Positions 37,746-48,939 of a DNA stretch of 64,000 bases are shown here, in pieces. The stretch spans positions 1,550,001 through 1,614,000 of the forward strand of contig NZ_CP035103.1 in NCBI RefSeq assembly GCF_006094695.1, given 5' to 3'. The position numbers and the translations under genes are program-made. The notes under the pieces were generated by a model that did not search any database, was not told where the DNA came from, and saw only the letters and a program-made list of their open reading frames with translations. Position 1 is the stretch's first letter. Each line of letters begins with the position of its first letter. Source of the stretch: Kocuria rosea (GTDB taxonomy: Bacteria > Actinomycetota > Actinomycetes > Actinomycetales > Micrococcaceae).

Positions 37746-37808
37746 ATGCAACTCAGCCACGGTGTCGTCCAGCTCACGGTACGCGTCCTCGTCGGACGCG
37801 GGGCCTGA
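37746..37808 (+). CDS. Branched-chain amino acid leader peptide (attenuator)
   Basis: 20-codon reading frame too short for normal gene finding. It has Val at positions 7, 8, 12, 14 and 16 and Leu at 3, 10 and 15, so 8 of 20 residues are branched-chain. It sits between the promoter and a T-tailed hairpin, upstream of ilvB. This is the layout of ribosome-mediated attenuation, known for ilvBNC of Corynebacterium glutamicum. Slow reading of Val/Leu codons in starvation would let transcription pass the hairpin. No Ile codon is present, so Val and Leu would be the signals. Confidence 0.7.
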   Translation: MQLSHGVVQLTVRVLVGRGA

Positions 37809-37831
37809 GCCGACGACCGGTCGAGCGCACG

Positions 37832-37870
37832 GGCCCTGTCGCACCTCCCGGTGCCGCGAGGGCCTTTTTT
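37832..37870 (+). terminator. Attenuator terminator of ilvBNC
   Basis: GGCCCT (37832-37837) pairs with AGGGCC (37859-37864), and GCACC with GGTGC inside, separated by a small internal loop. Six T residues follow (37865-37870). It lies 23 bases after the leader-peptide stop and about 80 bases before ilvB. Confidence 0.75.
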
Positions 37871-37952
37871 CTTGCCCGGCGCCCACGGCGGAGCGACAGT
37901 CGAGCCGGAACAGCAGCACCAGCCCAGAAGGCCAGACCAGAAGGACAGTGAC

Positions 37953-39845
37953 ATGAGCAAGGGACAGCCGATCAGCCCAGCGCTGATGGCCACCAAGCGC
38001 GCGGAGACCGCCGCTGACCACCGGCCCCCGGGGGCCCCGGAGAAGTCCGTCCCCGCCGTCCCGTCCGTCATGGGCCCGGGCAGCACGGTGGCCCCCACGG
38101 AGATGACCGGCTCCCAGGCCGTCATCCGGGCGCTGGAGGAGCTCGGCGTCACCGACGTCTTCGGCCTCCCGGGCGGCGCGATCCTGCCGACCTACGACCC
38201 GCTCCTGGACTCGGACCGGATCAACCACATCCTGGTCCGCCACGAGCAGGGCGCCGGCCACGCCGCCGAGGGCTACGCCCTCGCCTCGGGCCGCGTGGGC
38301 GTCTGCATCGCGACCTCCGGCCCCGGCGCCACGAACCTCGTCACCGCCCTCGCCGACGCGCACATGGACTCCATCCCCATGGTCGCGATCACCGGGCAGG
38401 TCTCGTCCAAGGTGATCGGCTCCGACGCCTTCCAGGAGGCGGACATCGTGGGGATGACGATGCCGGTCACCAAGCACTCCTACCTGGTGACGCACGCCGA
38501 GGACATCCCGCGGGTGCTCGCCGAGGCGTTCCACCTGGCCTCGACCGGGCGCCCGGGACCGGTGCTCGTGGACATCGCCAAGGACGCCCAGCAGGACACC
38601 ATGACGTTCTCCTGGCCGCCCCGGATGGACCTGCCCGGCTACCGGCCCGTGACGCGCGGGCACGCCAAGCAGATCCGGGAGGCCGCCAAGCTCATCGCGG
38701 CGGCCCAGCGGCCCGTGCTCTACGTGGGCGGCGGGACGGTGCGCGCCGACGCGGCCGCCGAGCTCATGGAGCTGGCCGAGCTGACCGGCGCCCCCGTGGT
38801 GACCACGCTGACCGCCCGGGGCGTGTTCCCGGACTCCCACGAGCAGAACCTGGGGATGCCAGGGATGCACGGCACCGTCCCGGCGGTGTACTCGATGCAG
38901 CAGGCCGACCTGCTGGTGACCCTCGGCGCGCGCTTCGACGACCGCGTCACGGGCCACCTGGAGACCTTCGCCCCCACGGCCAAGATCATCCACGCGGACA
39001 TCGACCCCGCCGAGATCTCCAAGAACCGCACCGCCGACGTCCCGATCGTGGGCGACGTCAAGGAGATCCTGCCGGACCTCGTGACCGCCGTGCGCCAGGA
39101 GTTCGAGCGCAGCGGCAGCCCCGACCTCTCCTCGTGGTGGACCGCGCTCAGCAGCCTGCAGGCCACCTACCCGCTGGGCTACCCCAAGCCGGCGGACGGG
39201 CTGGGCTCGCCGCAGCACGTCATCGAGCGGATCTCCGCCCTGACCGGCCCGGAGGCCGTCTACGTCTCCGGCGTGGGCCAGCACCAGATGTGGAGCTCCC
39301 ACTTCGTCCAGTACGAGCGGCCCCGGCAGTGGCTGAACTCGGCCGGACTGGGGACCATGGGCTTCGCCGTGCCCGCCGCGATGGGGGCCAAGGTCTCCCA
39401 GCCCGACCGCGTGGTCTGGGCGATCGACGGCGACGGCTGCTTCCAGATGACCAACCAGGAGCTCGCCACCTGCACGATCAACAAGATCCCGATCAAGGTG
39501 GCGGTGATCAACAACTCCTCGCTGGGCATGGTGCGCCAGTGGCAGACCCTGTTCTACGACGGCCGGTACTCCAACACCGACCTGAACACGGGCCACGACA
39601 GCATCATGGTGCCGGACTTCGTCAAGCTCGCCGACGCCTACGGGTGCGCCGCCCTGCGCTGCACCCGGGACGAGGACGTGGACGACGTCATCCGGCAGGC
39701 CCTCGAGATCAACGACCGCCCCGTGGTGATCGACTTCGTGGTCTCCGCCGACGCGATGGTGTGGCCGATGGTGCCCACCGGCGTGTCCAACGACCAGATC
39801 CAGATCGCCCGCAACATGACCCCCGACTGGGACGAGGAGGACTGA
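37953..39845 (+). CDS. ilvB: Acetolactate synthase large subunit
   Basis: Thiamine-diphosphate enzyme making acetolactate and acetohydroxybutyrate, the first common step to Val, Leu and Ile. 630 residues, with an N-terminal stretch of about 45 residues before the TPP domain. The catalytic Glu is in [16 protein letters not shown] and TPP segments include [21 protein letters not shown] followed by INN. ATG 37953 with AAGGA upstream. First gene of ilvBNC; ilvN follows after 3 bases. Confidence 0.97.
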   Translation: MSKGQPISPALMATKRAETAADHRPPGAPEKSVPAVPSVMGPGSTVAPTEMTGSQAVIRALEELGVTDVFGLPGGAILPTYDPLLDSDRINHILVRHEQGAGHAAEGYALASGRVGVCIATSGPGATNLVTALADAHMDSIPMVAITGQVSSKVIGSDAFQEADIVGMTMPVTKHSYLVTHAEDIPRVLAEAFHLASTGRPGPVLVDIAKDAQQDTMTFSWPPRMDLPGYRPVTRGHAKQIREAAKLIAAAQRPVLYVGGGTVRADAAAELMELAELTGAPVVTTLTARGVFPDSHEQNLGMPGMHGTVPAVYSMQQADLLVTLGARFDDRVTGHLETFAPTAKIIHADIDPAEISKNRTADVPIVGDVKEILPDLVTAVRQEFERSGSPDLSSWWTALSSLQATYPLGYPKPADGLGSPQHVIERISALTGPEAVYVSGVGQHQMWSSHFVQYERPRQWLNSAGLGTMGFAVPAAMGAKVSQPDRVVWAIDGDGCFQMTNQELATCTINKIPIKVAVINNSSLGMVRQWQTLFYDGRYSNTDLNTGHDSIMVPDFVKLADAYGCAALRCTRDEDVDDVIRQALEINDRPVVIDFVVSADAMVWPMVPTGVSNDQIQIARNMTPDWDEED

Positions 39846-39848
39846 CCC

Positions 39849-40358
39849 ATGAGCCGACACACCCTCTCCGTGCTGGTCGAGGACAAGCCGGGCGTGCTGA
39901 CCCGGGTGGCCGGACTGTTCGCGCGCCGCGCCTTCAACATCGACTCGCTCGCCGTGGGACCCACGGAGCTCGACGGCGTCTCCCGCATCACCGTGGTGGT
40001 GGACGCCGAGGGCGAGCTGCTCGAACAGGTCACCAAGCAGCTGAACAAGCTCATCAACGTGATCAAGATCGTCGAGCTCACCCCCGACTCGTCGGTGCAG
40101 CGGGACCACATCATGGTCAAGGTCCGCGCCGACGCCGCGACGCGTCTGCAGGTCACCCAAGCCGCGGACCTGTTCCGGGCCACCGTTGTCGACGTCTCCA
40201 CCGAGTCGCTCGTCATCGAGGCCACCGGCGCCCCGGAGAAGCTCCGGGCGCTGCTGGACATCCTGGAGCCCTTCGGCGTCCGGGAGATCGTCCGGGCCGG
40301 TACGCTGGCCCTCGGACGTGGTCCCAAGTCGATGAGCGACCGCGCCCTGCGCCACTGA
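39849..40358 (+). CDS. ilvN: Acetolactate synthase small (regulatory) subunit
   Basis: 169 residues. The N-terminal ACT domain ([24 protein letters not shown], then FNIDSLAVG) binds valine for feedback inhibition and activates the large subunit. The C-terminal domain (about 80-165) is the usual second ALS regulatory domain. It starts 3 bases after the ilvB stop, so expression is coupled. Confidence 0.97.
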   Translation: MSRHTLSVLVEDKPGVLTRVAGLFARRAFNIDSLAVGPTELDGVSRITVVVDAEGELLEQVTKQLNKLINVIKIVELTPDSSVQRDHIMVKVRADAATRLQVTQAADLFRATVVDVSTESLVIEATGAPEKLRALLDILEPFGVREIVRAGTLALGRGPKSMSDRALRH

Positions 40359-40461
40359 CGCCCCCGGGCGGCGGTGGACGCGGGCGCCGGCCCACAGACA
40401 CCCCAACCACCTCGCGGCGGTGCCCCCGCCGCGCCCACCCATGCTTCAAGGAGACAATCCC

Positions 40462-41487
40462 ATGGCAGAGATCTTCTACGACGACGACGCCGACCTCTCG
40501 ATCATCCAGGACCGCTCCGTGGCCGTCATCGGCTACGGCTCGCAGGGCCACGCCCACGCGCTGAACCTGCGCGACTCCGGCGTGGACGTGCGCATCGGCC
40601 TCGCCGAGGGCTCGCGCTCCCGGGCCAAGGCCGAGGCCGAGGGCCTGCGGGTGCTCACCGTCGCGGACGCCGTCAAGGAAGCCGACGTCATCATGATCCT
40701 GACGCCGGACCAGGTCCAGCGCCACGTCTACGCCGAGTCGATCGCCCCGAACCTGGAGCAGGGCGACGCCATCTTCTTCGCCCACGGGTTCAACATCCGC
40801 TACGGCTACATCGAGGCCCCCGCGGGCGTCGACGTCGTCATGGTCGCCCCGAAGGGCCCGGGCCACACCGTGCGCCGCGAGTTCGAGGCCGGCCGCGCCG
40901 TGCCCGCCCTCGTGGCCGTGGAGAAGGACGCCTCCGGCAAGGCCCTCGAGCTGGGCCTGTCCTACGCCAAGGGCATCGGCGGCACCCGCGCGGGCGTCAT
41001 CAAGACCACCTTCACCGAGGAGACCGAGTCCGACCTCTTCGGCGAGCAGGCGGTCCTGTGCGGCGGCATGTCCCACCTGGTCCAGTACGGCTTCGAGACC
41101 CTGACCGAGGCCGGCTACCAGCCGGAGATCGCCTACTTCGAGGTCCTGCACGAGCTCAAGCTCATCGTGGACCTCATGGTCGAGGGCGGCATCGCCAAGC
41201 AGCGCTGGTCCATCTCGGACACCGCCGAGTACGGCGACTACGTCTCCGGCCCCCGGGTGATCAGCCCCACGGTCAAGGAGAACATGAAGGCCGTGCTGGC
41301 CGACATCCAGGACGGCACCTTCGCCAAGCGCTTCATCGAGGACCAGGACAACGGGGGCGCCGAGTTCAAGAAGCTGCGCGAGAAGGAGGAGTCCCACCCG
41401 ATCGAGGTCACCGGCCGGGAGCTGCGCAAGCTCTTCGCGTGGACCTCGCCGGACGCCGACTACGTCGAGGGCACCGCGGCCCGCTGA
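40462..41487 (+). CDS. ilvC: Ketol-acid reductoisomerase (class I)
   Basis: Isomerises and reduces acetolactate to dihydroxyisovalerate with NADPH and Mg2+. 341 residues, the short class I form. [17 protein letters not shown] binds the cofactor; Ser and Arg in the following loop (EGSRSRAKA) suit NADPH. Catalytic residues lie in [13 protein letters not shown] and in [16 protein letters not shown], where the metal-binding acids lie. ATG 40462 with AAGGAGA upstream. It ends the ilvBNC operon before a long hairpin. Confidence 0.97.
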   Translation: MAEIFYDDDADLSIIQDRSVAVIGYGSQGHAHALNLRDSGVDVRIGLAEGSRSRAKAEAEGLRVLTVADAVKEADVIMILTPDQVQRHVYAESIAPNLEQGDAIFFAHGFNIRYGYIEAPAGVDVVMVAPKGPGHTVRREFEAGRAVPALVAVEKDASGKALELGLSYAKGIGGTRAGVIKTTFTEETESDLFGEQAVLCGGMSHLVQYGFETLTEAGYQPEIAYFEVLHELKLIVDLMVEGGIAKQRWSISDTAEYGDYVSGPRVISPTVKENMKAVLADIQDGTFAKRFIEDQDNGGAEFKKLREKEESHPIEVTGRELRKLFAWTSPDADYVEGTAAR

Positions 41488-41530
41488 TCCGCACCCGCCC
41501 CACCGCCGCGACCGGCGCGGGGGCACCGGC

Positions 41531-41587
41531 CGAGGGGTCGCGTCCGCACGTCATGCGCCGAGCATTCCGTGCGGACGCGGCCCCTCG
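41531..41587 (+). terminator. Terminator of the ilvBNC operon
   Basis: 20-bp stem with one G-T pair (41531-41550 with 41568-41587) and a 17-base loop, 43 bases after the ilvC stop. Confidence 0.75.
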
Positions 41588-41640
41588 CCGCGTCCGGCGT
41601 CCTACCCTGGGGGCGGAGCCGGTCGCCGCGATCCCGGGGG

Positions 41641-42456
41641 GTGGTCCGCACGGCGGACGTCGGAGCACGGGCACAGCAGCCCGGGCCGGGCCTGCGGGGG
41701 CGGGTCGCCCGGCACCAGCTGCCGGCCTTCTTCGTCCTGACGTACGCGTGGTCCTGGACGTGCTGGGCGCCCCTGCTGCTCGGGGCGGGCGGCACGCCGC
41801 TGCTCCTGCTCGGCGGCCTCGGCCCGTTCGTGGCGGCGTGGGCCGTCACGTGGCTGTCGGGGGAGCCGGTGCGGGACTGGGCCCGGGCGATCGTGCGGTG
41901 GCGGGTCCCGGCCCGCTGGTGGGCCTGGGCGCTGGGGCTGCCCGCGCTGCTGTACGCCGTCGTCAACGCCCTGCTCGCGGCGCTGGGCCGGGAGGTCGAC
42001 TGGTCCCTGGCCCTCGAGCGGGCCCCCGCCTACCTGGCGACCTTCGTCTTCGTGGCGGTGCTCGGGGGCGGCCTGGAGGAACCCGGCTGGCGCGGCTTCG
42101 CGCTGCCCCGGCTGCAGGAGCGGCTGGGCCCGCTCCGGGCGACCGCGCTGCTCGGTCTGCTGTGGGGGGTGTGGCACGTCCCGCTCTACGGGCCGCTGGG
42201 CTTCGCGGTGCCGTTCGTCCTCGCGTTCCTCTACACGCCGCTGTACAACCGCACGGGCAGCGTGCTGCTGTGCGTGCTGCTGCACGCGAGCTTCACGCCG
42301 GCCCAGGACCACCTCGTCCTGCTGGCCGCGGAGCCGGTGCACACCGGGCTGCTGGACACCGTGGACCTCGTCCTGTTCGGCACCTACGCCGGGGCCGCGC
42401 TGCTCGTCGTGGCCCTCACCCGCGGGCGGCTGGGCGCGGGGCGCCCCCGGCGGTGA
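41641..42456 (+). CDS. CPBP-family intramembrane metalloprotease (CAAX/ABI type)
   Basis: About 271 residues with seven or so membrane helices. The motifs are [13 protein letters not shown] (EExxxR), [13 protein letters not shown] and the later HASF, together the metal site of the family. Such proteins are linked to prenyl-protein processing in eukaryotes and to bacteriocin immunity or unknown roles in bacteria. The start is uncertain: GTG 41641 is preceded by a G-run, and open frame continues to 41569 (ATG). A TACCCT at 41603-41608 could be its -10. Confidence 0.8.
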   Translation: MVRTADVGARAQQPGPGLRGRVARHQLPAFFVLTYAWSWTCWAPLLLGAGGTPLLLLGGLGPFVAAWAVTWLSGEPVRDWARAIVRWRVPARWWAWALGLPALLYAVVNALLAALGREVDWSLALERAPAYLATFVFVAVLGGGLEEPGWRGFALPRLQERLGPLRATALLGLLWGVWHVPLYGPLGFAVPFVLAFLYTPLYNRTGSVLLCVLLHASFTPAQDHLVLLAAEPVHTGLLDTVDLVLFGTYAGAALLVVALTRGRLGAGRPRR

Positions 42457-42516
42457 GCCGACCCGGCCGGGCCCCGAGCGCCGGCCGCCCCGGGCGCGCA
42501 CGGCCCCCGCGGTCGG

Positions 42517-42522
42517 TAGAGT
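42517..42522 (+). promoter_or_regulatory. -10 box of metG
   Basis: TAGAGT, 7 nt before GTG 42530; it also excludes the in-frame GTG at 42521. Confidence 0.6.
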
Positions 42523-42529
42523 GGAGGCC

Positions 42530-44092
42530 GTGACTTCCTCCCACCGCACCCCGTACTACATCACCACGGCCATCGCGTACCCCAACGGCACCCCGCACAT
42601 CGGGCACGCCTACGAGGTCATCGCGACCGACGTCATGGCCCGGTTCAAGCGGCTGGACGGCTACGACGTCCGCTTCCTGACCGGCACCGACGAGCACGGC
42701 CAGAAGATGCAGCAGACCGCGGAGAAGGAGGGCCTCACGGCCCGGGAGCTCGCGGACCGCAACTCGGCGCGCTTCCGCGAGATGGACGACGCCCTGAACA
42801 TCTCCTACGACCGCTTCATCCGCACCACGGACGCCGACCACTACGCGGCGTCGGCGGCCCTCTGGCGCCGGATGGAGGAGGCCGGGGACATCTACCTCGG
42901 CAAGTACGCCGGCTGGTACTCCGTGCGCGACGAGGCGTTCTACGGCGAGGACGAGACCGAGCTCCGCGCGGACGGCGTGCGGTGCTCGACGGGCACCGGC
43001 ACGGAGGTCACCTGGACCGAGGAGGAGTCCTACTTCTTCCGCCTCTCCGCCTACCAGGACCGGCTGCTGGAGCTCTACGAGCGGGAGGGCTTCGTCCACC
43101 CCGAGACCCGGCGCAACGAGATCGCGTCCTTCGTGCGCTCGGGCCTGGAAGACCTCTCCATCTCCCGCACCACCTTCGACTGGGGCGTGCCCGTGCCCGG
43201 CAACCCGGACCACGTGATGTACGTGTGGGTGGACGCCCTCACCAACTACCTCACCGGCGTGGGCTTCCCGGACACCGCGTCCGAGACGTTCCAGCGGTAC
43301 TGGCCCGCCGACGCCCACGTGATCGGCAAGGACATCGCCCGCTTCCACGCCGTGTACTGGCCGGCGTTCCTGATGTCCGCCGGCCTGCCCCTGCCCCGGC
43401 GCGTCTTCGCCCACGGCTTCCTGTTCAACCAGGGCGAGAAGATGTCCAAGTCCGTGGGCAACGTCATCGACCCGCACGCCCTCGTGGCCGAGTACGGCCT
43501 CGACCCGCTGCGCTTCTTCCTGCTGCGCGAGGTGCCGTTCGGCCAGGACGGCAGCTACTCGCACGACGGGATCAAGAACCGCATCAACTCCGACCTCGCC
43601 AACGACCTCGGCAACCTCGCCCAGCGCTCGCTGTCGATGGTCGCCAAGAACTGCGAGGGCCGGGTCCCCGCGCCGGGGGAGCTCACCCCCGAGGACCGGG
43701 CCATGCTCGCCGCGGCCGCCGGGCTCTGCGCGCCGGTGCGCGCCGAGTTCGACGAGCAGCAGTTCCACCGGGCGCTCGAGCGGATCTGGCGGGTGGTCGC
43801 CGAGGCCAACCGGTACTTCACCGCCATGGAGCCCTGGAAGCTGCGCAAGACCGACGCCGGGCGGATGGCCACCGTGCTCTGGGTGACGCTCGAGGTGGTG
43901 CGCACGGTCGGCATCCTGGTCCAGCCGGTGGTGCCGGACGCCGCCGCCCGGCTGCTCGACGTGCTCGGCCAGGCCGAGGGCGACGCCCGCCTGTTCACCG
44001 CCCTGGACACGCCCCTCGTGGCGGGCACGGAGCTGCCCCCGCCCGCGCCGGTGTTCCCGCGCTACGAGGAGCCCGCCGCACTCCAGTCCTGA
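42530..44092 (+). CDS. metG: Methionyl-tRNA synthetase
   Basis: Class I synthetase, 520 residues. The HIGH motif appears as [14 protein letters not shown] as GEKMSKSVG, and [11 protein letters not shown] is conserved. The connective peptide lacks the paired CxxC zinc knuckles (only one Cys near [10 protein letters not shown]), and there is no C-terminal tRNA-binding domain, so this is the compact zinc-free type. The GTG start at 42530 follows TAGAGT by 7 nt. leuB follows after a palindromic region. Confidence 0.96.
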   Translation: MTSSHRTPYYITTAIAYPNGTPHIGHAYEVIATDVMARFKRLDGYDVRFLTGTDEHGQKMQQTAEKEGLTARELADRNSARFREMDDALNISYDRFIRTTDADHYAASAALWRRMEEAGDIYLGKYAGWYSVRDEAFYGEDETELRADGVRCSTGTGTEVTWTEEESYFFRLSAYQDRLLELYEREGFVHPETRRNEIASFVRSGLEDLSISRTTFDWGVPVPGNPDHVMYVWVDALTNYLTGVGFPDTASETFQRYWPADAHVIGKDIARFHAVYWPAFLMSAGLPLPRRVFAHGFLFNQGEKMSKSVGNVIDPHALVAEYGLDPLRFFLLREVPFGQDGSYSHDGIKNRINSDLANDLGNLAQRSLSMVAKNCEGRVPAPGELTPEDRAMLAAAAGLCAPVRAEFDEQQFHRALERIWRVVAEANRYFTAMEPWKLRKTDAGRMATVLWVTLEVVRTVGILVQPVVPDAAARLLDVLGQAEGDARLFTALDTPLVAGTELPPPAPVFPRYEEPAALQS

Positions 44093-44107
44093 GCGGCGAT
44101 CGGCTGT

Positions 44108-44145
44108 CCATCATGTGAGACGTCCGTCCACACCGTGGTCGGACG
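44108..44145 (+). promoter_or_regulatory. leuB upstream control elements
   Basis: Two elements lie next to each other. CCATCATGTGAGAC (44108-44121) resembles the palindrome ahead of ilvB. An inverted repeat (CGTCCG, CCAC, GTGG, CGGACG with single T mismatches, 44121-44145) overlaps the expected -35 position of leuB. The repeat may end metG transcription, serve as an operator, or both. Confidence 0.45.
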
Positions 44146-44159
44146 TGTCGGTCGGCTCC

Positions 44160-44165
44160 TATCCT
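44160..44165 (+). promoter_or_regulatory. -10 box of leuB
   Basis: TATCCT, 6 nt before ATG 44172. Confidence 0.6.
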
Positions 44166-44171
44166 GGGGCC

Positions 44172-45248
44172 ATGAGCCAGCCGACGCCCGCAGCCGCCCC
44201 CGCCCACCTGAAGATCGCCCTCGTCCCCGGTGACGGCATCGGCCCCGAGGTCGTGGCCGAGGCGGTGAAGGTCCTCGACGCGGTGACCGCCGCGGCCGGC
44301 GTCACGGTGGAGAGGACGGAGTTCGGCCTCGGCGCGCAGCACTGGCTGGACACGGGGGAGACCCTCACGGACCGGACGCTGGACGAGCTGCGGACCCACG
44401 ACGCCATCCTGTTCGGCGCGGTCGGCGCCGCCCCCGGGGACCGGCGGGTCCCGTCCGGGATCATCGAGCGCGACGTGCTGCTGAAGATGCGCTTCAGCCT
44501 CGACCACTTCGTCAACCTCCGCCCGTCCAAGCTCTTCCCGGGCACCACCAGCCCGCTCTCCCACCCCGGGGACATCGACTTCGTGGTGGTGCGCGAGGGC
44601 ACCGAGGGCCCGTACGCCGGCAACGGCGGGGTGCTGCGCGGCGGCACCGACGCCGAGATCGCCACCGAGGTCTCGCTCAACACCGCCTACGGCGTGCGCC
44701 GCCTCGTGCGCTACGCCTTCGAGCTCGCCGCCGGGCGGGAGCGCAAGCGGCTGACCCTCGTCCACAAGCACAACGTGCTCGTCAACGCGGGCCGCCTCTA
44801 CGCGCGCCTCGTCGAGGAGATCGGTGCCGAGTTCCCCGACGTCGCCGTCGACTACCTGCACGTGGACGCGGCCACGATCTTCCTCACGACCGACCCGGCG
44901 CGCTTCGACGTCATCGTCACCGACAACCTCTTCGGGGACATCCTCACCGACCTCGCCGGCGCGGTGACGGGCGGCATCGGACTGGCCCCGGCCGGCAACA
45001 TCAACGCGGACCGCACGGCGCCCTCGATGTTCGAGCCCGTGCACGGCTCCGCACCGGACATCGCCGGGCAGCAGAAGGCGAACCCCGTGGCGGCGATCCT
45101 CGCCACCGCCATGATGCTGGAGCACCTCGGCCACTCCGGGCCGGCGGCCCGGATCGAGGCCGCCGTGCAGCAGGACCTCGCGGCCCACGGCAACGAGTCC
45201 CGCACCACCGCCCAGGTGGGCGACGGCGTGCTCGCCGCCCTCGCCTGA
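44172..45248 (+). CDS. leuB: 3-isopropylmalate dehydrogenase
   Basis: Third step of leucine synthesis: NAD-dependent oxidation and decarboxylation. 358 residues. [13 protein letters not shown] at the N-terminus, [15 protein letters not shown], the substrate Lys/Asn/Asp set ([22 protein letters not shown]) and [12 protein letters not shown] are all present. The actinobacterial form lacks a few insertions of the enterobacterial enzyme. leuA and leuCD are not in this window. Leaderless start at ATG 44172. Confidence 0.95.
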   Translation: MSQPTPAAAPAHLKIALVPGDGIGPEVVAEAVKVLDAVTAAAGVTVERTEFGLGAQHWLDTGETLTDRTLDELRTHDAILFGAVGAAPGDRRVPSGIIERDVLLKMRFSLDHFVNLRPSKLFPGTTSPLSHPGDIDFVVVREGTEGPYAGNGGVLRGGTDAEIATEVSLNTAYGVRRLVRYAFELAAGRERKRLTLVHKHNVLVNAGRLYARLVEEIGAEFPDVAVDYLHVDAATIFLTTDPARFDVIVTDNLFGDILTDLAGAVTGGIGLAPAGNINADRTAPSMFEPVHGSAPDIAGQQKANPVAAILATAMMLEHLGHSGPAARIEAAVQQDLAAHGNESRTTAQVGDGVLAALA

Positions 45249-45346
45249 GCCGATCCGGCCGTGCTCCGGGGATAGGCTGGGGCACGGAACCAACAGCTGA
45301 GCCCCGCGTGCCGGTCGCCACGGGGTCGACCTCGCAGGGAGACGCA

Positions 45347-46456
45347 GTGACCACACAGCCCACCACCTTCGCCCACCACCTCAGCCAGGACCCGGTCCCG
45401 GAGGAGGTCCGGGCGGCCATCCTCGCCGAGCCGGGCTTTGGCACGAACTTCACGGACCACATGGTGAAGATCGACTGGTTCGGGGACGTCGAGAAGGGCA
45501 CGGGCCGCTGGAGCGACCCGCGGGTCGAGCCGTACGGTCCGCTGGTGCTGGACCCCGCCGCGGCCGTGCTGCACTACGGCCAGGAGATCTTCGAGGGGCT
45601 CAAGGCCTACCGGCACGCGGACGGCTCCGTGTGGACGTTCCGGGCCGAGGCCAACGCCGCCCGGCTCAACCTGTCGGCCCGCCGGCTGGCGCTGCCGGAG
45701 CTGCCCGAGCAGCTGTTCCTGGACTCGCTGCGCGAGCTCGTGTCGGTGGACGAGCAGTGGGTGCCCGACGGGGACGGGGAGTCCCTGTACCTGCGCCCGT
45801 TCATGATCGCCACGGAGGCGTTCCTGGGCGTGCGCCCGTCCCGCCAGGTGCTGTACTCCGTGATCGCCTCCCCGGCCGGCAACTACTTCGGCGGCCCGGT
45901 GAAGCCCGTGGACATCTGGCTCTCCCGCGACTGGGCCCGCGCCGGCCGCGGCGGCACGGGAGCGGCCAAGTGCGGCGGCAACTACGCCGCCTCCCTGATC
46001 GCCCAGATGGAGGGCGACGCCCACGGGTGCCAGCAGGTGATGTTCCTGGACCGCGACCGCGGCGACGCCGTCGAGGAGCTGGGCGGCATGAACGTGTTCT
46101 TCGTCTACGACGACGGCCGCCTGGTGACCCCCGAGCTCACCGGCACGATCCTCGAGGGCGTCACCCGCCGCTCGATCATCCAGCTCGCGAAGGACCGCGG
46201 GATGACCGTCGAGGAGCGCCGCTTCACCCTCGACGAGTGGCGCGAGGGCTGGCAGGCCGGGACCATCACCGAGGCGTTCGCGTGCGGGACCGCCGCCGTC
46301 ATCACCCCCATCGGCCGGCTCGTCTCCACCGAGGAGACCATCGGCGACGAGGGCGCCCGGCCCGGCGAGGTCACCATGGACATCCGCCGGCAGCTCCTGG
46401 AGATCCAGACGGGCCGCGCGGAGGACCCGCACGGCTGGCTCACCCGCCTGGTCTGA
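45347..46456 (+). CDS. ilvE: Branched-chain amino acid aminotransferase
   Basis: Final transamination of Val, Leu and Ile. 369 residues, the long fold-type-IV PLP form common in Actinobacteria. The PLP lysine lies in [45 protein letters not shown] and [14 protein letters not shown] are hallmark segments. GTG 45347 with AGGGAG upstream. A TAGGCT at 45273-45278 would start a leader of about 60 nt. A strong hairpin follows. Confidence 0.96.
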   Translation: MTTQPTTFAHHLSQDPVPEEVRAAILAEPGFGTNFTDHMVKIDWFGDVEKGTGRWSDPRVEPYGPLVLDPAAAVLHYGQEIFEGLKAYRHADGSVWTFRAEANAARLNLSARRLALPELPEQLFLDSLRELVSVDEQWVPDGDGESLYLRPFMIATEAFLGVRPSRQVLYSVIASPAGNYFGGPVKPVDIWLSRDWARAGRGGTGAAKCGGNYAASLIAQMEGDAHGCQQVMFLDRDRGDAVEELGGMNVFFVYDDGRLVTPELTGTILEGVTRRSIIQLAKDRGMTVEERRFTLDEWREGWQAGTITEAFACGTAAVITPIGRLVSTEETIGDEGARPGEVTMDIRRQLLEIQTGRAEDPHGWLTRLV

Positions 46457-46460
46457 GCCC

Positions 46461-46494
46461 CGCGCGGCCCCGGTGGCGCCACCGGGGCCGCGCG
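46461..46494 (+). terminator. Terminator after ilvE (34-bp perfect palindrome)
   Basis: 17 bases on each side match perfectly around 46477/46478. Folded, it gives a long GC stem directly after the ilvE stop. Confidence 0.75.
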
Positions 46495-46514
46495 GCCGCC
46501 CGCGGACCGTGGGA

Positions 46515-46520
46515 TAGCCT
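46515..46520 (+). promoter_or_regulatory. -10 box of the FAH-family gene
   Basis: TAGCCT, 6 nt before ATG 46527. Confidence 0.6.
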
Positions 46521-46526
46521 GGTCCC

Positions 46527-47300
46527 ATGCGAATTGCCAGGTTCACGGTCGACAGCGAGATCCACTTCGGCGCGGTGCAGGGCGCCGCCGGCGAGGAGAC
46601 GGTCACCGTCCTCGCGGGCGACCCCTTCTACACCGGGATCAACCCCACCCAGCAGCGCCACGACATCGCCGACGTCCGCCTCCTCGCCCCCGTGATCCCG
46701 CGCTCCAAGATCGTGTGCGTCGGCCGCAACTACGCCGACCACGCCGCGGAGCTGGGCAACGAGTTGCCCACCTCGCCGATGCTGTTCTTCAAGCCCAACA
46801 CGTCCGTCGCCGGCCCCGGCGACCCCGTGACCCTGCCCGCATGGACCGAGCAGGTCTCCTACGAGGCCGAGCTCGCCGTCGTCATCGGACGGATGTGCAA
46901 GGACGTCCCCGTGGAGCGCGTGCCCGAGGTGGTCTTCGGCTACACCGCCGCCAACGACCTCACCGGCCGCGACGTGCAGAAGACCGACGGGCAGTGGGCG
47001 CGCGCCAAGGGCTTCGACGGGGCCTGCCCGCTCGGGCCCTGGATCGAGACGGACCTCGACACCTCCGCCCTCGCCGTGCGCAGCCGCGTCAACGGCGAGA
47101 CCAAGCAGGACGGCAACACCCGGGACATGGTCTTCGACGTCCCGTTCCTCGTCTCCTACGTCTCCCAGGCGTTCACGCTCCTGCCCGGCGACGTCATCCT
47201 CACGGGCACGCCCGCCGGCGTCGGCATCGTCGACGAGGGCGACCGGATCGAGGTGGAGGTCGAGGGCATCGGCGTCCTGCCGACCGTCCTGCGCCGCTGA
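46527..47300 (+). CDS. Fumarylacetoacetate hydrolase-family protein
   Basis: 257 residues. [28 protein letters not shown] (metal-binding Glu) and [14 protein letters not shown] (metal-binding Asp) define the family. Members include fumarylpyruvate hydrolases and oxaloacetate decarboxylases; which one this is cannot be told. Its place directly before gltX is, as I recall, conserved in Micrococcales and says little about substrate. The leaderless start follows TAGCCT. Confidence 0.9.
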   Translation: MRIARFTVDSEIHFGAVQGAAGEETVTVLAGDPFYTGINPTQQRHDIADVRLLAPVIPRSKIVCVGRNYADHAAELGNELPTSPMLFFKPNTSVAGPGDPVTLPAWTEQVSYEAELAVVIGRMCKDVPVERVPEVVFGYTAANDLTGRDVQKTDGQWARAKGFDGACPLGPWIETDLDTSALAVRSRVNGETKQDGNTRDMVFDVPFLVSYVSQAFTLLPGDVILTGTPAGVGIVDEGDRIEVEVEGIGVLPTVLRR

Positions 47301-47409
47301 CCCGCACCGCCGGCCGGCGCCGGTCCGCACCGCCGACCCGTGCGGGCACCGCGGCGCCCCGCACCACCGCACGACCCCGCCCAGACCCCGACCGATCCAC
47401 GAAAGAGCC

Positions 47410-48924
47410 ATGACCGACACGCCCGCCACCCCTGCCACCGCCTCGACCACCTCCTCGCCCGTGCGCGTGCGCTTCTGCCCGTCCCCGACGGGCACCCCGC
47501 ACGTGGGGCTGATCCGCACCGCGCTGTTCAACTGGGCCCACGCCCGCCACACCGGCGGCACCATGGTCTTCCGCGTCGAGGACACCGACACCCTGCGCGA
47601 CTCGGAGGAGAGCTACCAGCAGCTGCTCGAGGCGCTCGCGTGGCTGGGGATCGACTGGGACGAGGGCGTCGAGACCGGCGGTCCGCACGCCCCGTACCGG
47701 CAGTCGCAGCGCCTGGACGTCTACCGCGACGTGGCCGCCCGGCTCCGGGAGCACGGGGCGGTCTACGAGGCGTACTCCACCCCGGAGGAGGTCGAGGCCC
47801 GGCACCGGGCGGCCGGCCGCGACCCCAAGCTCGGCTACGACAACTTCGACCGCGACCTCACCGAGGAGCAGATCGCGGCGTACCGGGCGGAGGGCCGGGA
47901 GCCCGTGCTGCGGCTGCGGATGCCGGACGAGGACATCGTGGTCCACGACATGATCCGCGGCGAGATCGTCTTCCGGGCCGGCTCCATCCCGGACTACGTG
48001 GTGGTGCGCGCCAACGGCCAGCCGCTGTACACGCTGACCAACCCCGTGGACGACGCCCTCATGGAGATCACCCACGTGCTGCGCGGCGAGGACCTGCTCT
48101 CCTCGACACCGCGCCAGATCGCGCTGTTCCGCGTCCTGGTCGAGATCGGCTTCGCGAAGTACGTGCCCGAGTACGGCCACCTGCCCTACGTCATGGGCGA
48201 GGGCAACAAGAAGCTGTCCAAGCGCGACCCCGAGTCCAGCCTCTTCCACCTCAGGGACAGCGGCTTCGTCCCCGAGGGCCTGCTCAACTACCTGGCCCTG
48301 CTGGGCTGGTCCCTGTCCGCGGACGAGGACGTCTTCACCGTGGAGCAGCTCGTGGAGCACTTCGACGTCCACGACGTCCTGGCGAACCCCGCGCGCTTCG
48401 ACCTCAAGAAGGCCACCGCGATCAACGGCACCCACGTCCGCAGGCTCGCCCCCGAGGACTTCCGCGACCGGCTCGTCCCCTACCTGCAGGCCGGCGGCGT
48501 GCTGGGGGACACCCTGGACGAGCGCCAGCGGGACATCCTCGACCGGGCCGCCCCGCTGGTCCAGGAGCGGATGAACCTGCTCGGCGAGGCCCCCGAGCTG
48601 CTGTCCTTCCTCTTCGCCGCCGACGACGAGATCGAGGTCGCCGACGACGCCCGCAAGCAGCTCAAGGACTCCGCCGGCGACGTCCTGCGGGCCGCGCTCG
48701 CCGCCCTGGAGCCGCTCGAGGACTGGAGCGCCGCCGCCCTCGAGACCGCGCTCCGCGAAGCCATCGTGGACGGGCTGGGCATCAAGCCGCGACTGGCCTT
48801 CGGCCCCGTCCGCACCGCCGTCTCGGGCCGGCGGATCTCGCCGCCCCTGTTCGAGTCCCTCGAGATCCTCGGCAAGGACTCCTCCCTGACCCGCCTGCGC
48901 GCCCTCGCCGCCCAGCTCGGCTGA
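47410..48924 (+). CDS. gltX: Glutamyl-tRNA synthetase
   Basis: 504 residues, class Ib. The HIGH counterpart is [18 protein letters not shown] and the KMSKS counterpart is [11 protein letters not shown]. Actinobacteria usually lack GlnRS, charge tRNA-Gln with Glu and correct it with GatCAB, so this enzyme is probably non-discriminating. tRNA-Gln and two tRNA-Glu genes lie just downstream, which fits. ATG 47410 has GAAAGAG upstream. Ended by a very long hairpin. Confidence 0.96.
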   Translation: MTDTPATPATASTTSSPVRVRFCPSPTGTPHVGLIRTALFNWAHARHTGGTMVFRVEDTDTLRDSEESYQQLLEALAWLGIDWDEGVETGGPHAPYRQSQRLDVYRDVAARLREHGAVYEAYSTPEEVEARHRAAGRDPKLGYDNFDRDLTEEQIAAYRAEGREPVLRLRMPDEDIVVHDMIRGEIVFRAGSIPDYVVVRANGQPLYTLTNPVDDALMEITHVLRGEDLLSSTPRQIALFRVLVEIGFAKYVPEYGHLPYVMGEGNKKLSKRDPESSLFHLRDSGFVPEGLLNYLALLGWSLSADEDVFTVEQLVEHFDVHDVLANPARFDLKKATAINGTHVRRLAPEDFRDRLVPYLQAGGVLGDTLDERQRDILDRAAPLVQERMNLLGEAPELLSFLFAADDEIEVADDARKQLKDSAGDVLRAALAALEPLEDWSAAALETALREAIVDGLGIKPRLAFGPVRTAVSGRRISPPLFESLEILGKDSSLTRLRALAAQLG

Positions 48925-48939
48925 GCGCCCTCCCCGCCG

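Noticed and set aside
37678..37956. 92-codon Ser-rich frame overlapping the ilvBNC leader
   Set aside because: It overlaps the Val/Leu leader peptide and attenuator, lacks a ribosome site and has no protein-like composition.
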